Below are positions 18,165 to 25,876 of a stretch of 36,921 nucleotides of DNA, in pieces. The translations under genes and the position numbers were made by a program. The notes beneath the pieces are model-generated. The model was not told the origin of the DNA. It was given only the letters and a program-made list of their open reading frames with translations, and searched no databases. The stretch spans positions 1-36,921 of the forward strand of contig PDRI01000031.1 of NCBI GenBank assembly GCA_002748055.1, in the 5' to 3' direction. Positions within the stretch are counted from its first letter, which is position 1, and every line of letters begins with the position of its first letter. Source of the stretch: Bacteroidota bacterium (GTDB taxonomy: Bacteria; Bacteroidota; Bacteroidia; Bacteroidales; GCA-2748055).

Positions 18165-19253
18165 TCAGGAAGCACTTCCCAGATCTTCGGGCGATTCGTC
18201 CTTTACCTGCCTTTTGCCCTTCCCTGTTTTGAGCGGATTGGCTGTCATTTCTTCATGACGCCTGCGATTCTTGACAATGTCAATGGCCAGATAGAGGGCA
18301 TTTCTGAAAGAGGCCTCCTCCGCTTCATTCTTGCCAGCCAGTTCAAAGGCCGTTCCGTGTGCCGGGCTGGTTCTCACCACCGGCAGTCCGGCCGTATAGT
18401 TGACCCCGTTATCCATGCTCAGCGCCTTGAAGGGGGCCAGCCCCTGGTCGTGGTACATAGCCAGTACGGCATCGAACTTGCTGAATTTGCCGGCACCAAA
18501 GAAACCATCGGCCGGGTAAGGCCCAAATACGTTGATATTCTTCGACCTGGATTTGGCAATGGCCGGGACAATGATCTCCTCTTCCTCGCTTCCCAGCAGG
18601 CCCTGATCCCCTGCATGGGGGTTGAGGCCAAGCACGGCAATTCTGGGGTTGCGAATGGAAAAGTCCCGGGTCAGGGAGGCCGAGAGGATTTCAATTTTTT
18701 CTTCTATAAGTCCGGTGGTGATGAATGAACTCAGCCTGGAAATGGGCACATGGGCAGCCACCAGCCCCACTTTTAAGAGCTCGCTTACCATGAGCATCAT
18801 CACCTCGCTGGCCCTGAAGCGGGCCTGAAGGTATTCGGTGTGACCACTGTAATTAAACGCTGCCTGCTGGATGTTGTGTTTGTTGATTGGCCCGGTGACC
18901 AGGGCATCGATATGGCCTTTCTCAAGTGCATCGGTCGCTGCTTGTAAAGCCTGGAAGGAGGCCTGTCCACCGGTCCGTGTGGCCTTTCCCAGTTCAACCC
19001 TGATATGCTCGTCGATGCAATTGATCACATAGCATTTATTGCTTCTGGCCTCGGCGGCCGACAGAATGCTGGTGGGGCTGAAACCTTCCAGATCCAGGGT
19101 TTTTCGGTGATAGGCCAGGACCTTGGGCGAGCCAAAGATGACAGGGGTGCATATTTCCTGTATCCTTTGGTCCATCAATGTTTTAATAATGACTTCGTAG
19201 CTGATCCCATTGATGTCGCCCTGGGAAATGCCGATTTTGAGTTTTTCCTGCAT
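18165..19253 (-). CDS. pdxA: PdxA, 4-hydroxythreonine-4-phosphate dehydrogenase
   Basis: PdxA oxidises 4-phosphohydroxy-L-threonine with NAD in the DXP-dependent route to pyridoxal phosphate. The protein has 362 residues, slightly longer than E. coli PdxA because of a charged C-terminal tail (KTGKGKRQVKDESPEDL). The signature regions are GISQGDINGISYEVI, VTGPINKHNIQQAAFNYSGHTEYL, NPHAGDQGLLGSEE and MYHDQGLAPFKAL. His168, His213 and His268 fit the three divalent metal ligands of the family. Substrate-binding VNYTAGLPVVRTSPAHGTAFELAG is intact. The gene follows the aminopeptidase gene with a 6-bp gap, so the two are probably co-transcribed. PLP made by this pathway is the cofactor of the lyase at 33065-34513, though the two genes are not linked in an operon. 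Confidence 0.95.
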   Translation of the reverse strand: MQEKLKIGISQGDINGISYEVIIKTLMDQRIQEICTPVIFGSPKVLAYHRKTLDLEGFSPTSILSAAEARSNKCYVINCIDEHIRVELGKATRTGGQASFQALQAATDALEKGHIDALVTGPINKHNIQQAAFNYSGHTEYLQARFRASEVMMLMVSELLKVGLVAAHVPISRLSSFITTGLIEEKIEILSASLTRDFSIRNPRIAVLGLNPHAGDQGLLGSEEEEIIVPAIAKSRSKNINVFGPYPADGFFGAGKFSKFDAVLAMYHDQGLAPFKALSMDNGVNYTAGLPVVRTSPAHGTAFELAGKNEAEEASFRNALYLAIDIVKNRRRHEEMTANPLKTGKGKRQVKDESPEDLGSAS

Positions 19254-19259
19254 CTGTTT

Positions 19260-20696
19260 CTATTTTTGGCTCAGGTCTTTCAGGAAGCTGTAGATCAGTC
19301 TTACACCCACTCCGCTGCCCCCTTTACCGCGGTAATTAAAAGGCATTTTGTTAAAGGCCGGGCCTGCAATATCGAGGTGAATATAGGGATAATTGGTGAA
19401 GTGTTCGAGGAATTTACCGGCGGTTATGGCACCACCGTTTCGGGTGCCAATATTTTTCAGATCGGCCAGCTCCGATTTTAGTTGCTCCTTGTAGTCGTCC
19501 CAGAAGGGAAACTCGGCAATGCGTTCGGAACAACGTTCTCCGGAAGCCTTCAGCGCTTCCATGATGTCCCGGCTGGCATTTCCCATGCCTACCAGCCCGT
19601 ACTTGTCAATGGCCATATGGGCCGACCCGGTAAGGGTCGCCAGGTCTATGGTGAGTTCGGGCTCATATTGCTTTGCATAGCTCAGGGCATCGGCCAGGAT
19701 CATCCGTCCTTCAGCATCGGTATTGAGCACTTCCACCGTGCTCTGGTCGTGCATGGTAATGACATCACCCGGCACATAGGCATTTCCGTCGGGACGGTTG
19801 TCGGTGGCCGGAACAAGCCCAATCACCCAGAGTGGCAGCTTATTTCTGGCAATGGCGTAGAAAGCCCCGGCTACGGCTGCGGCACCTCCCATGTCGCATT
19901 TCATGTAGTCCATCGAATCGGGGGTGGGCTTCAGGCTGAGCCCTCCCGTATCGTAGACCACTCCCTTGCCCACAAGAACAATGGGTTTTTTGTTGCCGGC
20001 ATTGTCGGGTTTCCATTCCAGAATGCTGAAGGTCGGGGGATCGACACTTCCTTTGTTTACCGCAAGCAGACCTCCCATCTTGAGGCTCTGTATCTGCTTT
20101 TTGTTGAAGACTTCTACGCTGAACCCAGCCTCTGCGCCCATCTGTCTTATTTCCTCCGACAGGCGTGTGGCAGTCAGGTAGGAAAGGGGTTCATTGACCA
20201 GATTTCGGCTTAGATAGACGGCCTGTGTCAGGTGCTCCAATTCGGCAACCTCAGCTTCACCGGCTCCGCTTATATCGATCCTGATCTCTTTCAGGCTGTT
20301 AGGAAGGGCCTCCCGGGTTTTGTATTTCAGAAACTGGTAGGCTGCAAGCGCCAGGCCTTCTGTAAAGGCCAGGGCCAGCTGGCTGTCGATATCCGGCCCC
20401 GAAAGCACCAGGGTCTCTATTCCGTGTTCGTTCAGCACGGGAAGCAACGAAGCTCCGGCACGACGTGCCTTTTCCAGTGCCTCGCCGTCTGTGCCTTCGT
20501 CATCAAGAAAGGCCACCGCTCTCCATCGTTCGATCTGTTCCAGAATGGCCAGTTCTTTTTGGCTTTTGGCGCGTTTGCGGGCATAAGCCCGGACACGATC
20601 TTCGCAATTCAGTTTCCCGAGATCATTTGTTCTGAGACTCAGTATAATCTCGCCCGATTCTTCGGGGCTTCCCTTGTGTTTGCTTATCTTAATCAT
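19260..20696 (-). CDS. M17 leucyl aminopeptidase (PepA family)
   Basis: This 478-residue cytosolic enzyme removes N-terminal residues from peptides using two divalent metals. The catalytic half (about 160-478) carries the M17 pattern: Lys244 and Asp249 in VGKGVVYDTGGLSLKP, Asp268 in MKCDMGGAAAVAG, and Asp327/Glu329 in the hallmark NTDAEGRMILADALSY. Lys256 and Arg331 correspond to the catalytic lysine and arginine. The N-terminal macro-like domain (about 1-150) is divergent, as usual. It heads a two-gene unit with pdxA. An exact TAnnTTTG element lies only 5 bp upstream of the ATG, which would give a nearly leaderless transcript. The family assignment is secure; peptide preference cannot be read from sequence. 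Confidence 0.94.
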   Translation of the reverse strand: MIKISKHKGSPEESGEIILSLRTNDLGKLNCEDRVRAYARKRAKSQKELAILEQIERWRAVAFLDDEGTDGEALEKARRAGASLLPVLNEHGIETLVLSGPDIDSQLALAFTEGLALAAYQFLKYKTREALPNSLKEIRIDISGAGEAEVAELEHLTQAVYLSRNLVNEPLSYLTATRLSEEIRQMGAEAGFSVEVFNKKQIQSLKMGGLLAVNKGSVDPPTFSILEWKPDNAGNKKPIVLVGKGVVYDTGGLSLKPTPDSMDYMKCDMGGAAAVAGAFYAIARNKLPLWVIGLVPATDNRPDGNAYVPGDVITMHDQSTVEVLNTDAEGRMILADALSYAKQYEPELTIDLATLTGSAHMAIDKYGLVGMGNASRDIMEALKASGERCSERIAEFPFWDDYKEQLKSELADLKNIGTRNGGAITAGKFLEHFTNYPYIHLDIAGPAFNKMPFNYRGKGGSGVGVRLIYSFLKDLSQK

Positions 20697-20701
20697 GTTT
20701 G

Positions 20702-20709
20702 CAAAAGTA
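20702..20709 (-). promoter_or_regulatory. Possible -7 element for the aminopeptidase-pdxA unit
   Basis: On the minus strand TACTTTTG matches the TAnnTTTG consensus. It ends 5 bp before the aminopeptidase ATG at 20696, so transcription from it would begin at or next to the start codon. No TTTG box was found 19-21 bp upstream, which lowers confidence. Confidence 0.4.
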
Positions 20710-20755
20710 CAAATTATTGACTTTCACCCTGCTTTATTGTAATTTGCACGAAAGG

Positions 20756-20778
20756 GATTCGGGCAAATGCCCCGAATC
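20756..20778. promoter_or_regulatory. 8-bp inverted repeat between divergent genes
   Basis: GATTCGGG (20756-20763) and CCCGAATC (20771-20778) form a perfect 8-bp inverted repeat around a 7-base loop. It lies 21 bp before the lipoprotein ATG at 20800 and about 60 bp upstream of the aminopeptidase start. It could be an operator or a leader hairpin of the lipoprotein mRNA. No T-tract follows, so it is not a terminator. Confidence 0.4.
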
Positions 20779-20799
20779 GTTACACTAAAGAACTTAGCT

Positions 20800-21336
20800 A
20801 TGAGAAATTTTGCCCCATTGTTTCTGCTCCTTGTCCTTGCCCTTGCCGGATGTGAGCAGCCAGTCGACTATGAGAAAGAACGGGCCGCCATTATCGAGGT
20901 GATTAATCACGAAACCGATTCTTATCTCGCAAGGGATTTTGAAGCGGTTTTCAATACCCATGTTCAGGACTCGATGAATATGCGACTGACCGCCGGGGCC
21001 GACAACTATATTTTTCTTCAGGGTTGGGAGGAGGTATCCCGGCATCTTTCCGGAGATGATACCGAGGATGACCTGAATCCCGAGCTTCATATCACGGTGG
21101 AAAAAAGCAATTTCAGGATGAAGATTTATCCGAACAGTGCTTTTGTGGTTTGTGATCAGAAATGGACCTCCAGGTATGATGATGATTTGACCGAGATCAA
21201 CAGCATTCAGGTTCGTTTTATGGAGAAAATTGAGGGAGAATGGAAAATCTCTTTTGTTTCCTTTATTGGCACTTCGGGTTATGACGACATTGAGGAAACT
21301 GAAGACTTGTTTGAAGATCCGGAAGAGCTGGACTAA
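20800..21336 (+). CDS. Lipoprotein with NTF2/SnoaL-like fold
   Basis: This 178-residue protein starts with a lipoprotein signal (MRNFAPLFLLLVLALAGCEQ); the cysteine of LAGC should be lipidated. I start it at ATG 20800 because the upstream ATG at 20767 lies in a hairpin and would put a charged stretch before the signal peptide. The mature part opens with a helix, ERAAIIEVINHETDSYLARDFEAVFNTHV, followed by strand-rich sequence (NSAFVVCDQKWTSRYDDDLTEINSIQVRFMEKIEGEWKISFVSFIG). That is the pattern of NTF2-like/SnoaL-like proteins in Bacteroidota, whose ligands are mostly unknown. The C-terminus is acidic (DDIEETEDLFEDPEELD). Its TAA stop interlocks with the TAG stop of the superoxide reductase gene on the other strand (4-bp overlap). 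Fold call moderate; function unknown. Confidence 0.8.
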   Translation: MRNFAPLFLLLVLALAGCEQPVDYEKERAAIIEVINHETDSYLARDFEAVFNTHVQDSMNMRLTAGADNYIFLQGWEEVSRHLSGDDTEDDLNPELHITVEKSNFRMKIYPNSAFVVCDQKWTSRYDDDLTEINSIQVRFMEKIEGEWKISFVSFIGTSGYDDIEETEDLFEDPEELD

Positions 21337-21746
21337 TTCCGGTTTCCGTTCGGGCCTTGTTTTTTTCGGATCGGAACTTCCACCGATTCACTCTGCCAGA
21401 GTCCGTGTTTGGTGCATACAGCCATTGCCGAGAGCTTCATGGTAACCGGCCCGGGTACGATGTAGAAGTCCACCTCGACCTGTCCGTTTTGGTGACCAAG
21501 TGCGCCGGATGCGAAGTGAGCCTCGGCCAGAAATGTTTCCCGGTTCCACAGCTGCACATAGTTGATAAAGTGATCCGGATCATCGGGATGCGGGTATTGC
21601 TTGCCTATCCTTACTTTGACCTTAAACTTTTCACCTTCCTGAGCCAGGCCATCGCAGAGGATGAAGGGGGTATGCCGGTCGAAGTAGTCCTTTTTGGCTT
21701 CCTTTTCTTCCTTCGATAGATCTACAGCTTTGAATACGCGTGGCAT
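21333..21746 (-). CDS. Superoxide reductase-like protein (neelaredoxin/desulfoferrodoxin family)
   Basis: Superoxide reductase reduces superoxide to hydrogen peroxide without making oxygen, a defence typical of anaerobes. Starting at ATG 21746 the protein has 137 residues. All five ligands of the square-pyramidal iron site can be placed: His25 (DRHTPFI), His53 and His59 (YPHPDDPDHF), Cys111 and His114 (CTKHGLW). There is no N-terminal desulforedoxin CxxC centre, so it is a one-iron form. The Glu-Lys pair that precedes the first histidine in the Pyrococcus enzyme is Asp23-Arg24 here. An acidic/basic N-terminal helix (SKEEKEAKKDYF) replaces the usual short leader. The track's longer start at 21773 crosses the predicted -7 promoter element and is rejected. 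The electron donor (rubredoxin) is not encoded nearby. Confidence 0.85.
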   Translation of the reverse strand: MPRVFKAVDLSKEEKEAKKDYFDRHTPFILCDGLAQEGEKFKVKVRIGKQYPHPDDPDHFINYVQLWNRETFLAEAHFASGALGHQNGQVEVDFYIVPGPVTMKLSAMAVCTKHGLWQSESVEVPIRKKQGPNGNRN

Positions 21747-21770
21747 TGAAAAACAGATTGGTTCTGCTAA

Positions 21771-21778
21771 CAAATATA
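21771..21778 (-). promoter_or_regulatory. Possible -7 element for the superoxide reductase gene
   Basis: TATATTTG on the minus strand matches TAnnTTTG exactly and lies 24 bp before the ATG at 21746. No TTTG -33 box is visible. Its position between the ABC protein's stop and this gene suggests separate transcription, and it supports the shorter start. Confidence 0.45.
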
Positions 21779-21797
21779 GGAAAAGCCATACAGCGAC

Positions 21798-24700
21798 TTA
21801 GCGCCTTCCATTGTTTTGGTTAATCCTTCGGGCAAGCATGGCTCCTTTCCCCATTGCCTGGGCTGTGAAAGCAATGGCCTTTCGCAGAATATCGAAATAG
21901 AGTGCAAGGTAGAGCAGGAAGGTGCTCAGCCAGATGACGCTCAGATTAAAAAGCCGGGTGTCGATTCGGAGCTTGCCAAGATGTTTTTCAGGTGCATAGA
22001 AATGTGCCCTTCCATACCTGGAGCGGGGAATCATGTAAATGGGTTCGAATTGCCGGACCAGCTTATCGCCACGTTCCACGGTCTTTTCCAGAACGTTCCG
22101 GTTTAACAGCATATTGGAGAGCTGCTTGTTGTCGTTGTCGTCCCGAAGAGCCGAGAAGGCTTTCAGCCCTCCCAGTTCTTTCACCAAGGCCTCCTGCACT
22201 TCTGTACGTTTGATATTGAGGGCCTGGGTCTGCTTCCGGAGATCTTCATTCAGGCGGTCGAGGCTGGCATGCATCCCGGCAGCTGTGGAATCGTCTGGCT
22301 CGATACCCAGCTCGGAGAAATAGCCGAAGAGTGCAGCAACCTTTTCTCTTTTTTGTTTGCTAAGGCTGCTTTCACAGGCATTGATTTTTTCTTTGAGCGT
22401 GGGGATGTAAAAGCTTGACAGATAGCGTAGATTACTGATTTCCTGGTCGATATCAAAAAAGTTTCGTTCGTAAGGATTTCTTTTATACTGGTCAACTGCC
22501 AGGGCTTCAAAAGCCCATCGGGAGGTTAGCATCTCGCCAATCAGGGGCACATATTCGTCGTGGGTCATGCTCTTATGCAGCTTGTCGAATTTTACCAGTA
22601 CCCCGCTGAACAGAATCTGAGGAATGAGCAGAAAAGGGATCATGATGTAAACCGTAATGACCGAATTGAAAGCACTTGAAATATTGAGGCCCAGAATATT
22701 TGCGAAACAGGCCGTTGCAAATAGAATACACCAGTAATTGTAGGTCATTCCCTGAATCTCAAAAATCTGATTGCCAATCAGGACATAACTAATGGTCTGG
22801 ATGGCCGAGATCGCAAACATGATCAGGATTTTGGCATTCAGATAGCTGAAGCGACTCAGGTTCAGAAAGGATTCCCTCTGTAGCAGCTTACGGTCCTTAA
22901 TGATTTCTTCCGAACTGATCGTTAGCCCAATGAAGAGGAAGACCACTACACTCATCAACAGGTAGGAGGGGAGGTTTTCGTTGTTCCTGAAGACATAGGC
23001 GCCAGGATCGTCGCGCGTGCCGCTGAAATACTTGGTGAATATTCCCAGGATGACAGCCAGTAAAGGGGCTTCCAGCATACTGATAAGCACGTACTGGGTA
23101 TTGCTTATTTTGGTGAGGAAATCCCTTAGCAGGTAAATCTTCATCTGGGCCCAGCGCCTGGGAATCCGGAAGTGGTTCTCGGGCAGAGGGCTGGGTTTCA
23201 TGCTTGCCGACGGATGCTGTGGGTTCCCGTACTTTTTGAAAAGCTCGAACCACTCCTTGGCATTCACACGGCGATTTCGGGAGAGCCGTCCGCGTTCATT
23301 TACCATCTTGGCCTCGATGATTTGCAGGACCTGGTCGGGATCGACATTCCCACAACGGGGACACTGGTCCTCCGTCGCATTGGCATGGTTGCTTCTGGTC
23401 TTGAAATAGACCACGGCTTCGGAGGGATTCCCCGAATAAATCTGATAGCCCCCTGTATCAAGGAAGACAATCCGGTCGAACATCTTATACAGGTTCGAGG
23501 AAGGTTGATGGATGTTTACAATGACCAGCTTTCCCTTGTAAACCTGTTCCCTCAGGAGGTTCATTACAACCTCGGAGTCGACGGAGGACAGGCCCGAGGT
23601 GGGTTCATCAACAAAAAGAACCGAGGGTTCCCTGATTAGTTCCAGGCCTATGTTGACCCGTTTTCGTTGCCCGCCACTGATGACTTTGCTGAGGGGGTCC
23701 CCCACTTTCAGATCTCGGATATCCCATAGCCCAAGGGACTTGAGTACTTCTGTTACCCTGGCTTCCATCTCTTCCTCACTGCTTCCCCCCATACACAGGC
23801 GGGCGTTGAACCAGAGGTTTTGGTACACCGTCAGGTCGTCCATCAGGAGGTCGTCCTGTGGAATGAAGCCGATTACACCCTGAATTGCTTTTCGTTCTTC
23901 TTTATTGTAAATATTGTGCCCGTTGATCAGGATTTCGCCGCTAGCCGGTTTGAGCTTGCCATTGAGTACATTCAGCAAGGTTGATTTCCCAACTCCGCTG
24001 CCCCCCATGATGCCGATCAGCCGTCCCGACTCCTCCTCCAGGTTGAATTCCTGGATCCCGTTCTTGCTGTTCTTAAAGCGAAAGACAACATCCCTGGCCC
24101 GAAAGTTGATCTTTTTGGCAATGGCAGCGGTGGAGAAAACGCCGGCCACATCCGTGTAATAGATGGGGCTGATGACCGAACCCCGCAGCGAGGCTCCGTG
24201 TTCAAACGCATAGGCCATTCCCGGATGGAGGTGCTGGCCGTTCAGGTAGAGGTCTCCCTTGCCATTGTAACGCATGATGTGTGCATTGACACTGGGTATA
24301 TGCAGGAAAGAGAGCCTTCCATCGAGCTTTTCCTTTCGAATATGATGAATGCCTTCCGGTCCTGCCTCTTTTTCATTGTTCACGATCAGGACATGGTCCT
24401 TGCGTGGCACCTCACTCAGCGAAAAGGCGATGAAGTTCAGAATGTCCCTGAATTCCTCATCCGGTATATTGAAGGAAGCAGCAACGGTTTCGAGGAAGTC
24501 AAGTTCGGTATCCCGAATTTCAATGCCGTAGGCAATGTACTCGACCAGTTGAATGATTACATATACCTTTTGGCGCTGTTCCAGTTCCAGATTGATTTTT
24601 TCACAAATACCCAGAATCCGCACTGCGGTAAGCGAAGTCCGTTTCCTTCGTTTAATGCTGCCTTTGGCCAGATTGTCCTGGTGATAGAGTCGGAGGTAGT

Positions 24701-24863
24701 GTTCGAACGACTCCATATATTTCTCTATCAGCTCATTGCTAATGAGTCTTGAGAGGAAGTTCCGGATGATGGAACGTTCTTTTTCGGAGATTTGCTGAAC
24801 CTCATCTACATCTACGATTAAAGCGAAAAGCTGCATCAGCGCTCTCAGAATAACTTCACTCAT
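21798..24863 (-). CDS. TerB domain-ABC transporter fusion (ABCG-like ATPase and permease)
   Basis: This 1021-residue protein joins several modules. Residues 1 to about 150 resemble a TerB helical domain (LMQLFALIVDVDEVQQISEKERSII and VEYIAYGIEIRDTELDFLETV). Residues about 155-245 hold strands around LYLNGQHLHPGMAYAFEHGASLRG, reminiscent of a degenerate FHA domain. The ABC ATPase spans about 255-490: Walker A GGSGVGKS (287-294), signature SGGQR (396-400), Walker B VLFVDEP and the H-loop His452. A CPRCG zinc-ribbon-like motif follows at 501-505. The C-terminal half is an ABC-2 permease with about six membrane helices and a long soluble loop (about 780-960) before the last one. The layout recalls FHA-linked ABCG exporters. 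The substrate is unknown. It diverges from the siaB-like gene with a 93-bp gap. Confidence 0.88.
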   Translation of the reverse strand: MSEVILRALMQLFALIVDVDEVQQISEKERSIIRNFLSRLISNELIEKYMESFEHYLRLYHQDNLAKGSIKRRKRTSLTAVRILGICEKINLELEQRQKVYVIIQLVEYIAYGIEIRDTELDFLETVAASFNIPDEEFRDILNFIAFSLSEVPRKDHVLIVNNEKEAGPEGIHHIRKEKLDGRLSFLHIPSVNAHIMRYNGKGDLYLNGQHLHPGMAYAFEHGASLRGSVISPIYYTDVAGVFSTAAIAKKINFRARDVVFRFKNSKNGIQEFNLEEESGRLIGIMGGSGVGKSTLLNVLNGKLKPASGEILINGHNIYNKEERKAIQGVIGFIPQDDLLMDDLTVYQNLWFNARLCMGGSSEEEMEARVTEVLKSLGLWDIRDLKVGDPLSKVISGGQRKRVNIGLELIREPSVLFVDEPTSGLSSVDSEVVMNLLREQVYKGKLVIVNIHQPSSNLYKMFDRIVFLDTGGYQIYSGNPSEAVVYFKTRSNHANATEDQCPRCGNVDPDQVLQIIEAKMVNERGRLSRNRRVNAKEWFELFKKYGNPQHPSASMKPSPLPENHFRIPRRWAQMKIYLLRDFLTKISNTQYVLISMLEAPLLAVILGIFTKYFSGTRDDPGAYVFRNNENLPSYLLMSVVVFLFIGLTISSEEIIKDRKLLQRESFLNLSRFSYLNAKILIMFAISAIQTISYVLIGNQIFEIQGMTYNYWCILFATACFANILGLNISSAFNSVITVYIMIPFLLIPQILFSGVLVKFDKLHKSMTHDEYVPLIGEMLTSRWAFEALAVDQYKRNPYERNFFDIDQEISNLRYLSSFYIPTLKEKINACESSLSKQKREKVAALFGYFSELGIEPDDSTAAGMHASLDRLNEDLRKQTQALNIKRTEVQEALVKELGGLKAFSALRDDNDNKQLSNMLLNRNVLEKTVERGDKLVRQFEPIYMIPRSRYGRAHFYAPEKHLGKLRIDTRLFNLSVIWLSTFLLYLALYFDILRKAIAFTAQAMGKGAMLARRINQNNGRR

Positions 24864-24956
24864 GGAACTTTGAGTTTCGGGGTTTTGATAAAGGTTATGT
24901 AAGATAGTTTTTTTTAGTTATTTTGGCTTTTCAACGGGGCTCAACTTCTGAACCAT

Positions 24957-25469
24957 ATGCCAGATACGGCTAAAGTCATACAATACCGGGGTGTTATCAA
25001 TTTTGAGACCATGGACATGGTCCTGAATCAGCTGCGTGATAACCCCGTTTTTTACGAGATGCCCAAACCTGTTCGGAAGCGCCTGTATAGCGCGCTGGCC
25101 GAGTCGATGGACAATATCTTTAAGTATGCCGCCAGGAGCGAAGAGCTTGAATCACAGGATATTGGAATGCCTCAGGTGGCGGTGGAAAGGGATGGAGATC
25201 GCTTCAGCATTGTGGCTGGAAACATGATCCTGAATGACCAGATCGATGAGTTGCAGTTTAAGCTTGACCGGGTAAATCAGCTTGATCTGGAGGCTCTCAA
25301 GTCGCTTTACGAGGATGTGATTACCCGCGAGACCAAAGCATCCGACAGGGGAGCCGGACTGGGTCTGATTACCATGGCCATGCGCACGGATCATGATATC
25401 AACTATCGCTTCGAGTCGATTGACGAAGACCATTCATTTTTTAGTATGCAAATCATAATCAAGGGATAA
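24957..25469 (+). CDS. SiaB-family protein kinase-like ATPase
   Basis: This 170-residue cytoplasmic protein has features of a GHKL/HATPase fold used as a serine/threonine kinase in partner switching. The N box is LAESMDNIFKYAA and the glycine-rich lid region is SDRGAGLGLITMAMRTDHDINYRFE. The opening VIQYRGVINFETMDMVLNQL and the ending FFSMQIIIKG match the SiaB family as I know it. In Pseudomonas aeruginosa SiaB phosphorylates SiaC, and the next gene here, 4 bp downstream, is a SiaC homologue. Two genes away is a PP2C-type phosphatase like SiaA. That context makes the kinase call much stronger than the sequence alone. The gene shares a 93-bp divergent upstream region with the TerB-ABC protein. 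Kinase activity itself is inferred. Confidence 0.82.
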   Translation: MPDTAKVIQYRGVINFETMDMVLNQLRDNPVFYEMPKPVRKRLYSALAESMDNIFKYAARSEELESQDIGMPQVAVERDGDRFSIVAGNMILNDQIDELQFKLDRVNQLDLEALKSLYEDVITRETKASDRGAGLGLITMAMRTDHDINYRFESIDEDHSFFSMQIIIKG

Positions 25470-25473
25470 ACCC

Positions 25474-25872
25474 ATGGAAAAACTAGTTATTGAAGCTACA
25501 CCCAACACCCCGGGCATTGTCCTTGATCCAGTTGAAGGGAAATTTAGTTTCAGCGGAGAATCCCGTCCGGAGAATGTCAGGAAGTTTTACCTTCCCGTAC
25601 TGGAATGGCTGGAGTCCTATACCGCAGAGCTAAAGGCCTCAGACAAGCCTGCGAAGGGCATGGAATTTCATTTCAGTTTTGAGTATTTCAACTCGACTTC
25701 TTCCAAGTTCATACTCGATATTTTCAAGTTGATCTCCCAGTTAAATGAGGCCGGTCTTGAGCCGGGTGTCCACTGGTACTACGAAGAGGACGATGAGGAT
25801 ATGCTTGAGGTGGGCGAAGAAATGTCGCGTATGTCGAAACTGCCTTTCAGCTTTATAGTGACCGAGGATTAG
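25474..25872 (+). CDS. SiaC-family regulatory phosphoprotein (DUF1987)
   Basis: The 132-residue protein matches the DUF1987/SiaC family, small antagonists switched by phosphorylation. The hallmark block is GMEFHFSFEYFNSTSSKFILDIFKLI, in which Thr75 or a neighbouring serine corresponds to the phosphorylated threonine of P. aeruginosa SiaC. The N-terminal strands (TPNTPGIVLDPVEGKFSFSGESRPENVRKFYLPVLEWLESY) and the late WYYEEDDEDMLEVGEEM also fit. SiaB would phosphorylate it and SiaA dephosphorylate it; in Pseudomonas the unphosphorylated form activates the diguanylate cyclase SiaD. No GGDEF protein is encoded here, so the partner of this copy is unknown. It starts 4 bp after the SiaB-like gene and its stop is 4 bp from the convergent phosphatase stop. 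Confidence 0.86.
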   Translation: MEKLVIEATPNTPGIVLDPVEGKFSFSGESRPENVRKFYLPVLEWLESYTAELKASDKPAKGMEFHFSFEYFNSTSSKFILDIFKLISQLNEAGLEPGVHWYYEEDDEDMLEVGEEMSRMSKLPFSFIVTED

Positions 25873-25876
25873 TTGC

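Noticed and set aside
21747-21773. Longer start of the superoxide reductase ORF
   Set aside because: It overlaps the predicted promoter element and adds nine residues not expected in the family.
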